From: Anaerolineae bacterium
Lineage (GTDB): Bacteria > Chloroflexota > Anaerolineae > Aggregatilineales > Phototrophicaceae
Assembly: GCA_022841825.1 (NCBI GenBank)
Contig: JALHQT010000005.1
Location: 248,001 to 312,000 of the forward strand
Reading direction: 5' to 3'
DNA length: 64,000 bases
Part shown: positions 41,650-49,828 of the stretch, one piece after another
Layout of the letters: every line of letters starts with the position of its first letter
Position numbering within the stretch: position 1 is the first letter of the stretch
The notes under the pieces: generated by a model
Databases searched by the model: none
The model's input: only the letters and a program-made list of their open reading frames with translations
What the model was told of the DNA's origin: nothing
Position numbers and translations under genes: made by a program

Positions 41650-41765
41650 ATCCCAACAAAATGTGGGTAAGGTACGCACCTCCAGCCCCGGAAAGAGCGC
41701 GCTTACGTCGATGAGTTCTTCACCCTGGGAGATGCGCACGATGTCCTCGTCGCGGCGAGGTCGGG
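41650..41765 (-). pseudogene. Uma2 family C-terminal remnant (decayed)
   Basis: The minus strand reads RPRRDEDIVRISQGEELIDVSALFPGLEVRTLPTF, resembling the tail of intact Uma2 proteins in this window (compare DDVMIYRGESAIDASSLFPGIAPLSLSAIF at 50732). Flanking sequence on both sides is not Uma2-like, so only the end survives. Confidence 0.5.
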
Positions 41766-41865
41766 CGTCAGCAGCTTTTGCAGCCTCACGCCGTATCGTG
41801 GGCTGCAAAACGAAACAGCCCCACTCGATGAGCAGGGCTGCTGGCAAAGTCGATGAAGGCAGGGG

Positions 41866-42678
41866 CTAGCTGCCGAGGTAGCCGCTCACCCAGTCGAGCG
41901 CCCACGCACGATCCATGCGGAAGACGCCGCCGGTGCCCGCGCAATTGCCGTTGATGCCGAACGAGGTCACAGCGCCGACAACATTGCTGCTGCCGATGAA
42001 GTTGGGTCCGCCGGAATCGCCGAAGCAGGTGCCGCCGGTGTTGCTGTTGTTCGATAGCAAGAGGGAGAAATTGCCGGTGTAGCCAGTGTTGATCTGGATC
42101 AGATGCGGGGTCGCCAGCATACGAACGCGCACGTTGTTTTCCTGGAACGATGCCGCATCCGGGAAGCTTTCCTGGAGACCGTAACCAACCGCTGTAAACG
42201 TCTGGTTTTGCTGACCACGCCGGGTCTTGAGCGCGTCCAACTGGTTGAGCGTCGGCAGCGTGCCGTATTCCGACACATAGTACGGCTCATCCAGGACAAC
42301 CACGCCCACGTCGCGCACGAAGAAAGCAGCATCGATGTAGTCGGGGTGGGTGTAGGGGGTGCCGCCGACTTCCCCACTGAAGGGGTAGCCATTGGCAGGA
42401 ATGCCGGATTCGACATCCGCGTCAAACCAGATTTCGACATGCCCCGCGCCAAAGGTGCAGTGCCCGGCGGTCAGGAACAGCGTTGGCGAAAGCAGTGTGC
42501 CGCTGCAGCGCCAGAGCGGTGCGCCCTGTGCGGTCTGCGCGACCATCAAGCCGACGTAGGGATGACGGTCACCATCCATCTCGCCGCTGGTGACGGCGGC
42601 GGCGCTGCCGACCAGTGATAGTGCGAGGGTGAGAACAGCCAAAAGAACCAACATTTGAATAAACTTCAGGCGCTTCAT
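41866..42678 (-). CDS. Secreted trypsin-like serine protease (S1)
   Basis: 270 residues. A signal peptide (MKRLKFIQMLVLLAVLTLALSLVGSAAA) is followed by a chymotrypsin-fold domain with the catalytic triad: His73 in LTAGHC, Asp123 in RDVGVVVLDEP and Ser222 in CFGDSGGPNFIG. The Cys58/Cys74 pair is consistent with a disulfide. It lacks PDZ or other domains, so it is a small exported protease. An AT-rich stretch (42715-42770) separates it from the next minus-strand gene. Confidence 0.92.
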   Translation of the reverse strand: MKRLKFIQMLVLLAVLTLALSLVGSAAAVTSGEMDGDRHPYVGLMVAQTAQGAPLWRCSGTLLSPTLFLTAGHCTFGAGHVEIWFDADVESGIPANGYPFSGEVGGTPYTHPDYIDAAFFVRDVGVVVLDEPYYVSEYGTLPTLNQLDALKTRRGQQNQTFTAVGYGLQESFPDAASFQENNVRVRMLATPHLIQINTGYTGNFSLLLSNNSNTGGTCFGDSGGPNFIGSSNVVGAVTSFGINGNCAGTGGVFRMDRAWALDWVSGYLGS

Positions 42679-42770
42679 GATATCTCCTTTATTGGTGAAG
42701 CCAGCCCATGCGCGTAAGTTACATTAATAAATTATGAAAAGCAACCAGAAACCATAAAGATTTACGAATT

Positions 42771-43559
42771 TCATCCGATTGAATCATACGCTGCCAGGAA
42801 CTCCAGCACCACGCGGTTAAAGTCCGCCGTATTGTCCCAGTTCGCGGCATGACCGGCGTCTGCGATGAATTCCAGCCGCGCATCGGGGATCATCTGCGCC
42901 ATCTCGCGCCCCTGCTTGTGCGAGAGTCTGTTCTGCGCGCCGCACAGGATGAGCGTCGGACAGGCGATGCGCGGCAGAAGCGGGCGTCCGTCATAAGCGT
43001 TCATGGCGTCGAGGATGGCGAACAGGTTGGGCGCGTTTTCGGCATGAGCGTCGATCTCGCGCGTCATCACCGCCTTCACGCGCGGGTTCGCGGCGATTGC
43101 CGCGCTCGCCGCCCGCGCAGCGGTCTTCGCGCCGATCAGCTTGAAAACGGCAGTCGATATGCCCGCCGCGAATTTCATCATGGGGTCATTCGCCACGCCG
43201 TAGTTACTCTCGGCGATGACCAGCGCGCGCACCTTCGCCGGATGATCGGCGGCGAGCTGCTGGGCAACCATCCCCCCCATCGAATGCCCCAGCACGAAAG
43301 CGGGGTCGATGGTGAGCGCGTCCATCAACGCGGCGATGTCGCCCGCCCACTGCCGGATGCTGTAGGGATAGCCGCCTCGCCCGGACGCGCCGTGCCCGCG
43401 CACGTCCGGCACGATAAGACGATAGCGCGCGCTGAACGGCGCGATCTGCGGCTCAAATTCCGCGCCGCTGATCATGCCGCCATGAATGAGCAGGAACGGT
43501 TCGCCTTGTCCGTGTTCCTGGTAGGCGATCTCAATGTCGTTTAGATGAACAGTGGGCAT
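42771..43559 (-). CDS. Alpha/beta hydrolase
   Basis: 262 residues. VHLNDIEIAYQEHGQGEPFLLIHGGMISGAEFEPQ, PDVRGHGASGRGG and the nucleophile elbow GHSMGG (Ser93) define the fold. ACPTLILCGAQNRLSHKQGREMAQMIPDARLEFIADAGHAANWDN supplies the Asp/His region of the triad. Likely an esterase or C-C bond hydrolase; the substrate is not visible. The start at 43559 is chosen because AAGGAAAGG lies upstream and the family N-terminus begins there. Confidence 0.9.
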   Translation of the reverse strand: MPTVHLNDIEIAYQEHGQGEPFLLIHGGMISGAEFEPQIAPFSARYRLIVPDVRGHGASGRGGYPYSIRQWAGDIAALMDALTIDPAFVLGHSMGGMVAQQLAADHPAKVRALVIAESNYGVANDPMMKFAAGISTAVFKLIGAKTAARAASAAIAANPRVKAVMTREIDAHAENAPNLFAILDAMNAYDGRPLLPRIACPTLILCGAQNRLSHKQGREMAQMIPDARLEFIADAGHAANWDNTADFNRVVLEFLAAYDSIG

Positions 43560-43680
43560 AAGGATTTGCCTTTCCTTGTCGGATAACGCGGAACCGCGCG
43601 CCAGGCAGCCTGAAACCAGCGATAGCATTGTACCTCGACACTCATGCGCGCCACATTTTGGCGAGGCATACTCGTCAGTC

Positions 43681-43763
43681 AAAAGTGATGCGTGATGTGG
43701 AACAAGTCGAGTCAGGCGCGTAAGGTCTCGACGCATCATGCATCGCGTATTTCTCATCACTAT
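43681..43763. repeat. GTGATGAGG-type inverted repeat
   Basis: AAAAGTGATGCGTGATG (left) against GACGCATCATGCATCGCG and TCTCATCACT (right), between the divergent alpha/beta hydrolase and dienelactone hydrolase genes. Confidence 0.5.
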
Positions 43764-43778
43764 CTGTGGAGTTTCGCC

Positions 43779-44591
43779 ATGCCCCGCCTCATCCGCTTCT
43801 TCCTGATCGGCGCGCTGGTCGTCCTGGTCGCGCTGGTTGGCATTGTCGGCTTCTTCATACTGACCGACTCGTTGGGGGGCGAAACCGCCGAGCAGCACAC
43901 CAACGTCACCTTCAGCGCCGCCGACGGCACGACGCTGCGCGGTTACCTGGCACTTCCTCCTAACGGGGGCGATGCAGCCCAGCCTGCCGTGATCATGGTG
44001 CATGAGTGGTGGGGGCTGAACGCCGAGATCGTAGAGATGGCGGACAAACTGGCGGCGGAAGGCTATGTCGTCCTCGCGCCCGATACCTATCGCGGCAATC
44101 TGGCGACCACCGTCCCCGGCGCGCTCTACCTGCGCATCTCCGCACCCGCCGACCGCGTCGACAGCGACATGCGCGCGGCATTCGCGTATCTGGCGGAACA
44201 GACGAATGTTGATCCGTCGCGCATCGGCGTGATGGGCTTTTGCTACGGCGGCGGAGTCGCGCTGCGCCATGCCATCCAGAACCCACAGATCGCCGGCACA
44301 ATCAACCTCTATGGCGATACGGTCGATGACCCGGCAGAGTTAGGCGCGCTGCTCACGACGGACGCATCCGTGCTGGGCATTTTCGGCGAGCGCGACCAGC
44401 AGATCCCGGTGAGCGAAGTCGAGGCGTTTGAGCGCGCGCTGGCGGATGCAGGCATCGTCCATGAGGTGACGATCTACCCGGAGATGCCACATGCTTTCGT
44501 CAACCCGGCGGGCATCGCAGCAGGCGGCGCGCCCGCCGACGCCTGGGCGCAAATCCTGGCGTATTGGGAGGCGGCACTGCGGGAAGCATAA
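43779..44591 (+). CDS. Membrane-anchored dienelactone hydrolase family protein
   Basis: 270 residues. An N-terminal hydrophobic helix (IRFFLIGALVVLVALVGIVGFFIL) anchors the enzyme. The catalytic Cys155 (GFCYGGG), the conserved Glu76 (HEWWGL) and the PHAF His are as in dienelactone hydrolases, which use a Cys-His-Asp triad. PDTYRGNLATTVPGA and GVMGFCYGGGVALRHA are typical. GGAG eight bases before the ATG at 43779. It is followed two bases later by an ABC permease gene, so it may process the transported compound. Confidence 0.88.
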   Translation: MPRLIRFFLIGALVVLVALVGIVGFFILTDSLGGETAEQHTNVTFSAADGTTLRGYLALPPNGGDAAQPAVIMVHEWWGLNAEIVEMADKLAAEGYVVLAPDTYRGNLATTVPGALYLRISAPADRVDSDMRAAFAYLAEQTNVDPSRIGVMGFCYGGGVALRHAIQNPQIAGTINLYGDTVDDPAELGALLTTDASVLGIFGERDQQIPVSEVEAFERALADAGIVHEVTIYPEMPHAFVNPAGIAAGGAPADAWAQILAYWEAALREA

Positions 44592-44593
44592 CC

Positions 44594-45463
44594 ATGCTTA
44601 CCCGTCGCCAGCACGTCCTGCTCTGGCTCCCCTTCGCGCTGCTTGTCATCCCCTGCCTGCTGCTGCCGCTCGCTGCCGGCTTTGGAATGAGCTTTACGGA
44701 CTACCGCGCATTCGCATCTGAGATCGCATGGGTGGGCTGGCGCAATTACGCGCGCATACTTCAAGACGACATCTTTCGAAGATCCATCGTCACGCTAGCG
44801 CTTTTCACGCTGGCGATCATCCCAGGCGCGCTCGCCCTCGGCTGCGGGCTGGCACTGGCGCTGCGAAGACATGCGCGCACGCGCGGCTGGCTGCGATTGT
44901 CACTCCTGCTGCCCTGGCTGATCAGCCCGGTCGGCAGTGGCGTGATGTGGCATTACCTGCTGTCGATGGAGAATGGGATCGTAAACACGATTGGCGCATA
45001 CCTCGGCGTCCGAGTACCGTACCTGCTCTCGAACAGTGCAGCGGTCGGCGTAGTCATCGTGGCGGAAATCTGGCGGACGGCTCCGCTGGTCACGTTCCTC
45101 GTCCTGCCAGGCATGATCAACATCCCGGCGGAACATTGGGATCAGGCGCGCATGGATGGGCTATCATCATGGGGCAGGTGGCAGCATGTTGCACTGCCGC
45201 ATCTACTGCCACTGATCCTGACGACGACGCTGCTCACAGCGGGTACGACGCTCGGCATGTCGGAGAGTCTGCTCTACCTAACAGGCGGCGGTCCCGGCAC
45301 ACTGACGATGACGCCGGGACTCTACAGCTATAGACGCGCGATCAGCGTCGAAAACCCGCTCGGCGGCGCGGTCATCGGTTGGCTGGTTGCGCTGTTGATT
45401 ATTGCGCTCGGCAGCATCCTCACCCTCTATCAGCTCAGGAAGCGCGACCATGCGGGTGCCTGA
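44594..45463 (+). CDS. Sugar ABC transporter permease (MalF/UgpA type)
   Basis: 289 residues, about six membrane helices. The EAA-like loop NIPAEHWDQARMDGLSSWGRWQHVALPHLLP has Trp-Asp-Gln-Ala in place of the usual EAA but keeps the DG and PH anchors. GMSESLLYLTGGGPGTLTMTP is the usual permease signature. It imports a sugar together with the next gene; no binding protein or ATPase is adjacent. Confidence 0.88.
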   Translation: MLTRRQHVLLWLPFALLVIPCLLLPLAAGFGMSFTDYRAFASEIAWVGWRNYARILQDDIFRRSIVTLALFTLAIIPGALALGCGLALALRRHARTRGWLRLSLLLPWLISPVGSGVMWHYLLSMENGIVNTIGAYLGVRVPYLLSNSAAVGVVIVAEIWRTAPLVTFLVLPGMINIPAEHWDQARMDGLSSWGRWQHVALPHLLPLILTTTLLTAGTTLGMSESLLYLTGGGPGTLTMTPGLYSYRRAISVENPLGGAVIGWLVALLIIALGSILTLYQLRKRDHAGA

Positions 45464-46298
45464 AGCGCCCCTTGCGCGAATGACACGAGCGCCGCGTATA
45501 ACATCCATCATCCTCGTCATCGCACTTGTGCTTGCTCTGCTCCCGCTGGCGTGGACACTGCTTGCAGCATTCGGTGTTCAGCCAAGGGCGGGGACGCCGC
45601 CGACCTGGTCGATGATGCCAACGTTGGAAGGCTTTGCGCAAATTCGCAATGAGCAAACCTATTTCTGGGGGCAGATGCTGAATTCCATCGGCGTTTCGCT
45701 GGCGACGACAGGCTGCGCGCTGACGGCAGGCTTCCTGGCGGCGTACAGCCTGGCGCACATGCGCGGAAAACGACGCGAATGGATCGCGCAGATGCTACTC
45801 ATCCTCGCCTGTCTGCCCGTGATCACCTACATCATCCCCCTGCGCGAAGTGCTGCGCGCGCTCCGGCTCCACGATACGTTTCTCGGCTTGCTATGGGCGC
45901 AAAGTGCGCTCTCCACGCCGCTGGTCGCCTACATCCTGTATGGGTATCTCGCGAGCGATTCACCTGACCTGGAAGAAGCGGCACGGCTTGACGGCGCGAC
46001 GCCAGCCCAATGTATGGGGCGTGTCACGCTCCCGGTTCATGGCCAGGGTATTCTGGCAGTCGGCGTGATCGTCTTCATCCTGACTTACAACCAGTTCATC
46101 ATGCCGCTCATGCTCACCAGCACGCAGGTGCGCATCATGCCTGTCTCGATGCGCGACTTCTTTTCGCTCGAACGCGAATTTGAATGGCGGACGGGCGCGG
46201 CGGTTATTGTCGTCACGCTCTTGCCCGCATTGATCGCCGTCGGGCTGGCGCACCAGGCACTGAACCACTTTGCCCTGCCCAGCAGTCTCACGGACTAA
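45450..46298 (+). CDS. Sugar ABC transporter permease (MalG/UgpE type)
   Basis: 282 residues. Six membrane helices, a clear EAA loop (SDSPDLEEAARLDGATPAQCMGRVTLPVHGQG) and the family's N-terminal ILVIALVLALLPLAWTLLAAFGVQP. It starts within the last codons of the preceding permease gene (14-base overlap), so the two form one operon with the dienelactone hydrolase. The end overlaps dinB by four bases (convergent). Confidence 0.9.
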   Translation: MRVPEAPLARMTRAPRITSIILVIALVLALLPLAWTLLAAFGVQPRAGTPPTWSMMPTLEGFAQIRNEQTYFWGQMLNSIGVSLATTGCALTAGFLAAYSLAHMRGKRREWIAQMLLILACLPVITYIIPLREVLRALRLHDTFLGLLWAQSALSTPLVAYILYGYLASDSPDLEEAARLDGATPAQCMGRVTLPVHGQGILAVGVIVFILTYNQFIMPLMLTSTQVRIMPVSMRDFFSLEREFEWRTGAAVIVVTLLPALIAVGLAHQALNHFALPSSLTD

Positions 46299-47479
46299 TC
46301 TTCCTCCAGCGCGCTGCCGCGCTTGATCATTCCGCGCCCGAAGCGACTCTGGAGATCGTCCAGGGTCGCTTCGAGCTTGCCCTGCTGCGCGTCCGCCTGC
46401 GCTTCATCCTCCCAAAGCGTGCGCTGCACCGCCGCCTCGCCAAAACCGCTGACTCCCACGCCGATCAGCCGCACCGGACGCCCTGCCGCCCACGTTTTGT
46501 CGAACAGGTCGCAGGCAGCATGATAGATCACATCGTTGTGCTGGGTCGGCTGCGGCAGCGTCACCTGTCGCGTCAGCGTCGTAAAGTCCGACCAGCGCAG
46601 CTTGATCTTCACCGTCGAGCCATGCAGCCCCTCCGCGCGCAGCCGCTGCCCCACCTCGTCCGCCATCCCACGCATAACCCGCTTGAGCTGTTCACCATCG
46701 CGCACATCGCGGGCGAAGGTCGTCTCTTTGCTGATCGACTTCGTCTCGTCTTCAGTCTCCACCCGCCGCTCGTCGATCCCGCGCGCGCGTAGCGCCATCT
46801 CTGCGCCATGTTTGCCGAAAAGCTGCGTCAGCCGCGCCTCCGGCTGCGCTGCGATATCGCCAATCGTGCGGATGCCCATCGTCAACAACCGCTCCGCCGT
46901 CTTGGGACCGACACCCCATAACTCGCGCACCGGCAGCGGCGCGAGAAATGCCGCCTCCTCGCCCGGCGACACAACCAGCACGGCGTTGGGTGGCGCGCCT
47001 TTGCCCGCGCGTTCCTTACCGATGTTATTGGCGATCTTGGCGACCAGCTTGTTGCTGGCGACCCCCAGCGAACAGGGCAGCGATAGCTCGCTGTTGATGA
47101 GCGCCTGTAACTGGCGCGCGATCTGCTCCGCCGGGTCGCGCAGCATCGTCACGTCGAGGAACGCCTCGTCAATCGAGATCTGCTCGACATCCGGCGTCAG
47201 GTCATGCAGGCGCGTCATCACTTGGCGCGACGTTTCGCCATATGCCTTGAAGTTCGCCGGGCGGATGATCAGCCCAGGGCAAGCACGCACCGCCTGAGAC
47301 ATCGGCATTGCCGAGCGCACCCCGTACTGCCGCGCGGCATAACTGCATGATGCCACCACGCCGCGCCCTTCGGGACGCCCGCCGACGGCAAACGGCAGCC
47401 CACGCAGCGACGGGTCGGCGTTCTCTTCGACCGCGCAGTAAAACGCATCCAGATCGAGGTGAAGAATCTTGCGGGGCAC
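46295..47479 (-). CDS. dinB: DNA polymerase IV
   Basis: 394 residues. HLDLDAFYCAVEE (catalytic Asp9 with the nearby aromatic steric gate), SYAARQYGVRSAMPMSQAVRACP and SIDEAFLDVT (Asp104, Glu105) are the Y-family palm motifs. PVRELWGVGPKTAERLLTMGI is the HhH thumb, and the C-terminal little-finger domain is present. A beta-clamp-binding peptide is not obvious at the C-terminus, which ends in KRGSALEED. The enzyme copies damaged DNA with low fidelity. Upstream hairpins at 47489 separate it from the Uma2 gene on the same strand. Confidence 0.95.
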   Translation of the reverse strand: MPRKILHLDLDAFYCAVEENADPSLRGLPFAVGGRPEGRGVVASCSYAARQYGVRSAMPMSQAVRACPGLIIRPANFKAYGETSRQVMTRLHDLTPDVEQISIDEAFLDVTMLRDPAEQIARQLQALINSELSLPCSLGVASNKLVAKIANNIGKERAGKGAPPNAVLVVSPGEEAAFLAPLPVRELWGVGPKTAERLLTMGIRTIGDIAAQPEARLTQLFGKHGAEMALRARGIDERRVETEDETKSISKETTFARDVRDGEQLKRVMRGMADEVGQRLRAEGLHGSTVKIKLRWSDFTTLTRQVTLPQPTQHNDVIYHAACDLFDKTWAAGRPVRLIGVGVSGFGEAAVQRTLWEDEAQADAQQGKLEATLDDLQSRFGRGMIKRGSALEED

Positions 47480-47488
47480 AGGGAACTA

Positions 47489-47556
47489 CCTCACCCCCAA
47501 CCCCCTCTCCGTGTACGGAGAGGGGACGGCGAGCGAAGCGAGCAGGGGGTGAGGGT
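47489..47556. repeat. Large G/C-rich hairpin upstream of dinB
   Basis: CCTCACCCCCAACCCCCTC... on the left faces CGGAGAGGGG and CAGGGGGTGAGG on the right. The inner stem CCCCTCTCCG / CGGAGAGGGG is perfect around a TGTA loop. A GCGAGCGAAGCGAGC element is looped out of the right arm. Same vocabulary as at 32085 and 13782. It lies between the Uma2 stop and the dinB start. Confidence 0.75.
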
Positions 47557-47562
47557 CTTGAC

Positions 47563-48144
47563 TCATTGAAACAGATCGCGCAGCGGCAGCGCAAACTCTG
47601 GCAGCACGTCGCCGCCGGTCAGCACATCCGCCTCTTCCAGGTGACGCGGTTCCGCGCCCGCCGCATACACGACGGCATTGCGGTTCTGCCCATCAATCAC
47701 CCAAACGAGCCGCACACCATCCTGCAAGTACGCTCTGACCTTGTTGTTGACATCGGTGTACTGATCTGTAGGCGAGATGACTTCGACGGCAAGATCGGGC
47801 ACCAGTTCCAGCGGGCGAAGCTTATGATCAGGGTATTGCAACTTGTACTCTTGAATGCGATCACCCAGGTAGACCATCACATCAGGGATACGTGATCCCT
47901 TCACCCAGTTTTCGTCATAGTTACCGGGCAGAATGAACGTCGTTTCGCTAAACACAGTGCCGCGTTTTGATTTCATCAGGTAGACGAAGAACAACTGATA
48001 GATCACATTGATGAGATCGCTTGGACCAAAGACGGTCGGCATCTTGGGTATCCTCTTTCCGTCGATTAACTCGAAACGCTGCTTGTGCGACTCAGCGATA
48101 AACTCGTCCAGTGACATGCCGACGCGCTCGATTTGTGCCTGCAT
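47563..48144 (-). CDS. Uma2-family PD-(D/E)XK-like nuclease
   Basis: 193 residues. VGMSLDEFIAESHKQRFELIDGKRIPKMPTVFG, SRIPDVMVYLGDR (PD), LVPDLAVEVISPTDQYTDVNNKVRAYLQDGVRLVWVID (ExI strand and the K-like region) and the VLTGGDVLPEFALPLRDLF tail match the family. The start at 48144 (MQAQIERV) is favoured because the upstream 16 codons are not family-like. It is minus-strand, ahead of dinB. Confidence 0.9.
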   Translation of the reverse strand: MQAQIERVGMSLDEFIAESHKQRFELIDGKRIPKMPTVFGPSDLINVIYQLFFVYLMKSKRGTVFSETTFILPGNYDENWVKGSRIPDVMVYLGDRIQEYKLQYPDHKLRPLELVPDLAVEVISPTDQYTDVNNKVRAYLQDGVRLVWVIDGQNRNAVVYAAGAEPRHLEEADVLTGGDVLPEFALPLRDLFQ

Positions 48145-48235
48145 TTCCAATGCCTCCGACTCTACTGCTCCTATTATATGCGCACGCGCCATTCATCCGC
48201 GCCCCATGTTGGTGTGGAGAATAGAATGAGTGACA

Positions 48236-48332
48236 TAAAAGATGATGAGGTGATGAGGCAACAGGTGATGAGGGTAGAGCAAGCGAAAGTGATGCGTTCT
48301 CCCTCAACATGTCATCCCCTCATCATCTTTTA
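48236..48332. repeat. GTGATGAGG-type inverted repeat with perfect 15-base arms
   Basis: TAAAAGATGATGAGG (48236-48250) faces CCTCATCATCTTTTA (48318-48332). Between them are GTGATGAGG and AGTGATGCG. The right arm ends 18 bases before the crtI start, so the hairpin would form in its leader. Confidence 0.75.
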
Positions 48333-48349
48333 TCTGAAGGACTGAATTC

Positions 48350-49828
48350 ATGATCCTGATTATTGGCGCGGGCATCGGCGGACTGAGCGCGGCGATCCGG
48401 CTGGCGGCGGCGGGGCAGCGCGTCGCCGTGCTGGAGGCGAACGCGCAGGTCGGCGGCAAGATGTACGAAATCGCGGCGGATGGCTATCGCTGGGATACCG
48501 GACCGTCCGTCATCACCATGCGCCATGTCTTCGAGGAGCTGTTCGCCAGTGCTGGACGCAGGCTGGACGACTACCTGAAGCTGCTGCCTGTCGAGCCGCT
48601 GACACGCTACTTCTACCCCGACGGCGTGATCCTCGACACCACGCGCGACCTCTCCGCGATGGCAGAGCAGATCGAGCGCATCGAGCCGCGCGATGTCGAA
48701 GGCTACCTGGCGTATCTCGCCTACGCCGCCCGCATCCACCGCATCACGGGTCCCGTCTTCATCTACGACCAGCCGCCGACGCTGCACCGTATCCTCCGGA
48801 CGCCGCTGCGCGATATGCCCGCCGTCGATCCGCTGCGCACGATGGACGCCGCCATCCGGGGTTTCGTCCGCTCACCGCATCTTCGGCAGATGCTCGGTCG
48901 CTTCGGCACCTATGTCGGCGGCAATCCGTTTGCCTCGCCCGCCACGCTGAATGTCATCGCCCATGTCGAGTTGACAGGCGGCGTCTGGTATCCTCAGGGT
49001 GGCATCTACGCTATCGCGCGAGCGCTGGACAAGCTGGCACGCGAACTCGGAGTCGAGATTCACACCAACACGCGCGTGACACAGATCGAGGTCAAAGACG
49101 GGCGTGCCTGTGGCGTCACGCTCGAAAATGGCGACCGTCTGCCCGCCGACGCCATCATCGCCAACACCGATGTGGCGACGGTTTATGAGCATCTCCTGCC
49201 GCCCGGTACAGTCTCGCAGGACAAGGTCGCCGCGTTGAACAGCGTCGAGCCATCGGGCAGCGGTTTCCTGATGCTGCTGGGCGTCGAAGGCGACTATCCG
49301 GAGCTTGCGCATCACAACATCTTCTTCTCGTCCGATTACCGCCGCGAGTTCGAAGACATCTTCACGCGCGGGCAGCCCCCCGACGAGCCGACGGTTTACG
49401 TCTCGATCACCAGCAAAAGCGACCCCAGCCACGCACCCGACGGACACGAAAACTGGTTCGTGATGGTCAACGCTCCTGCCCATGACGAGCGCTTCGACTG
49501 GACGAAAGGACGCGGCATCTTGCGCGAGCGCGTGCTGAGGCGGCTGGCGGCATTCGGGCTGGACATTCGTAGCAAGATCAGGAGCGAGAGACTTCTGACG
49601 CCGCTCGACCTGGAGCGCATGAGCGGGGCGCGGCGCGGCGCGCTCTACGGGCAGTCATCCAACGACCGCTTCAGCGCGCTGCGCCGCCCGCACAACCGCG
49701 CGCGCGACATCAAGGGGCTGTACTTCGCGGGTGGCACAACTCATCCCGGCGGCGGCGTGCCGATGGTTGCGCTCTCCGGCAAGGTCGCGGCGGGCATGGT
49801 GCTGGAGGATGTCGCGGCGTCCCACTGA
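48350..49828 (+). CDS. crtI: Phytoene desaturase (CrtI)-family FAD oxidoreductase
   Basis: 492 residues. The FAD-binding start ILIIGAGIGGLSAAIRLAAAGQRVAVLEANAQVGGKMYEIAADGYRWDTGPSVITM and the C-terminal LYFAGGTTHPGGGVPMVALSGKVAAGMVLED are the two hallmarks of the CrtI family. AAGGA nine bases before the ATG supports the start. The family includes phytoene desaturase and related carotenoid desaturases/oxygenases; the exact step is not certain. With the lycopene cyclase at 19641 it suggests carotenoid synthesis. The last 88 bases overlap, antisense, the end of the SPL-type radical SAM gene. Confidence 0.85.
   Translation: MILIIGAGIGGLSAAIRLAAAGQRVAVLEANAQVGGKMYEIAADGYRWDTGPSVITMRHVFEELFASAGRRLDDYLKLLPVEPLTRYFYPDGVILDTTRDLSAMAEQIERIEPRDVEGYLAYLAYAARIHRITGPVFIYDQPPTLHRILRTPLRDMPAVDPLRTMDAAIRGFVRSPHLRQMLGRFGTYVGGNPFASPATLNVIAHVELTGGVWYPQGGIYAIARALDKLARELGVEIHTNTRVTQIEVKDGRACGVTLENGDRLPADAIIANTDVATVYEHLLPPGTVSQDKVAALNSVEPSGSGFLMLLGVEGDYPELAHHNIFFSSDYRREFEDIFTRGQPPDEPTVYVSITSKSDPSHAPDGHENWFVMVNAPAHDERFDWTKGRGILRERVLRRLAAFGLDIRSKIRSERLLTPLDLERMSGARRGALYGQSSNDRFSALRRPHNRARDIKGLYFAGGTTHPGGGVPMVALSGKVAAGMVLEDVAASH

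Larger units (their letters stand above)
41338..41865. other. Intergenic region between convergent genes
   Basis: Contains the three-hairpin cluster and, on the minus strand, a decayed Uma2 tail. The rest (41338-41500) shows nothing recognisable. Confidence 0.6.

Noticed and set aside
42771-44270. 499-codon minus-strand frame covering two genes
   Set aside because: Only the first 262 codons from 43559 match an alpha/beta hydrolase; the upstream part is antisense to the dienelactone hydrolase.
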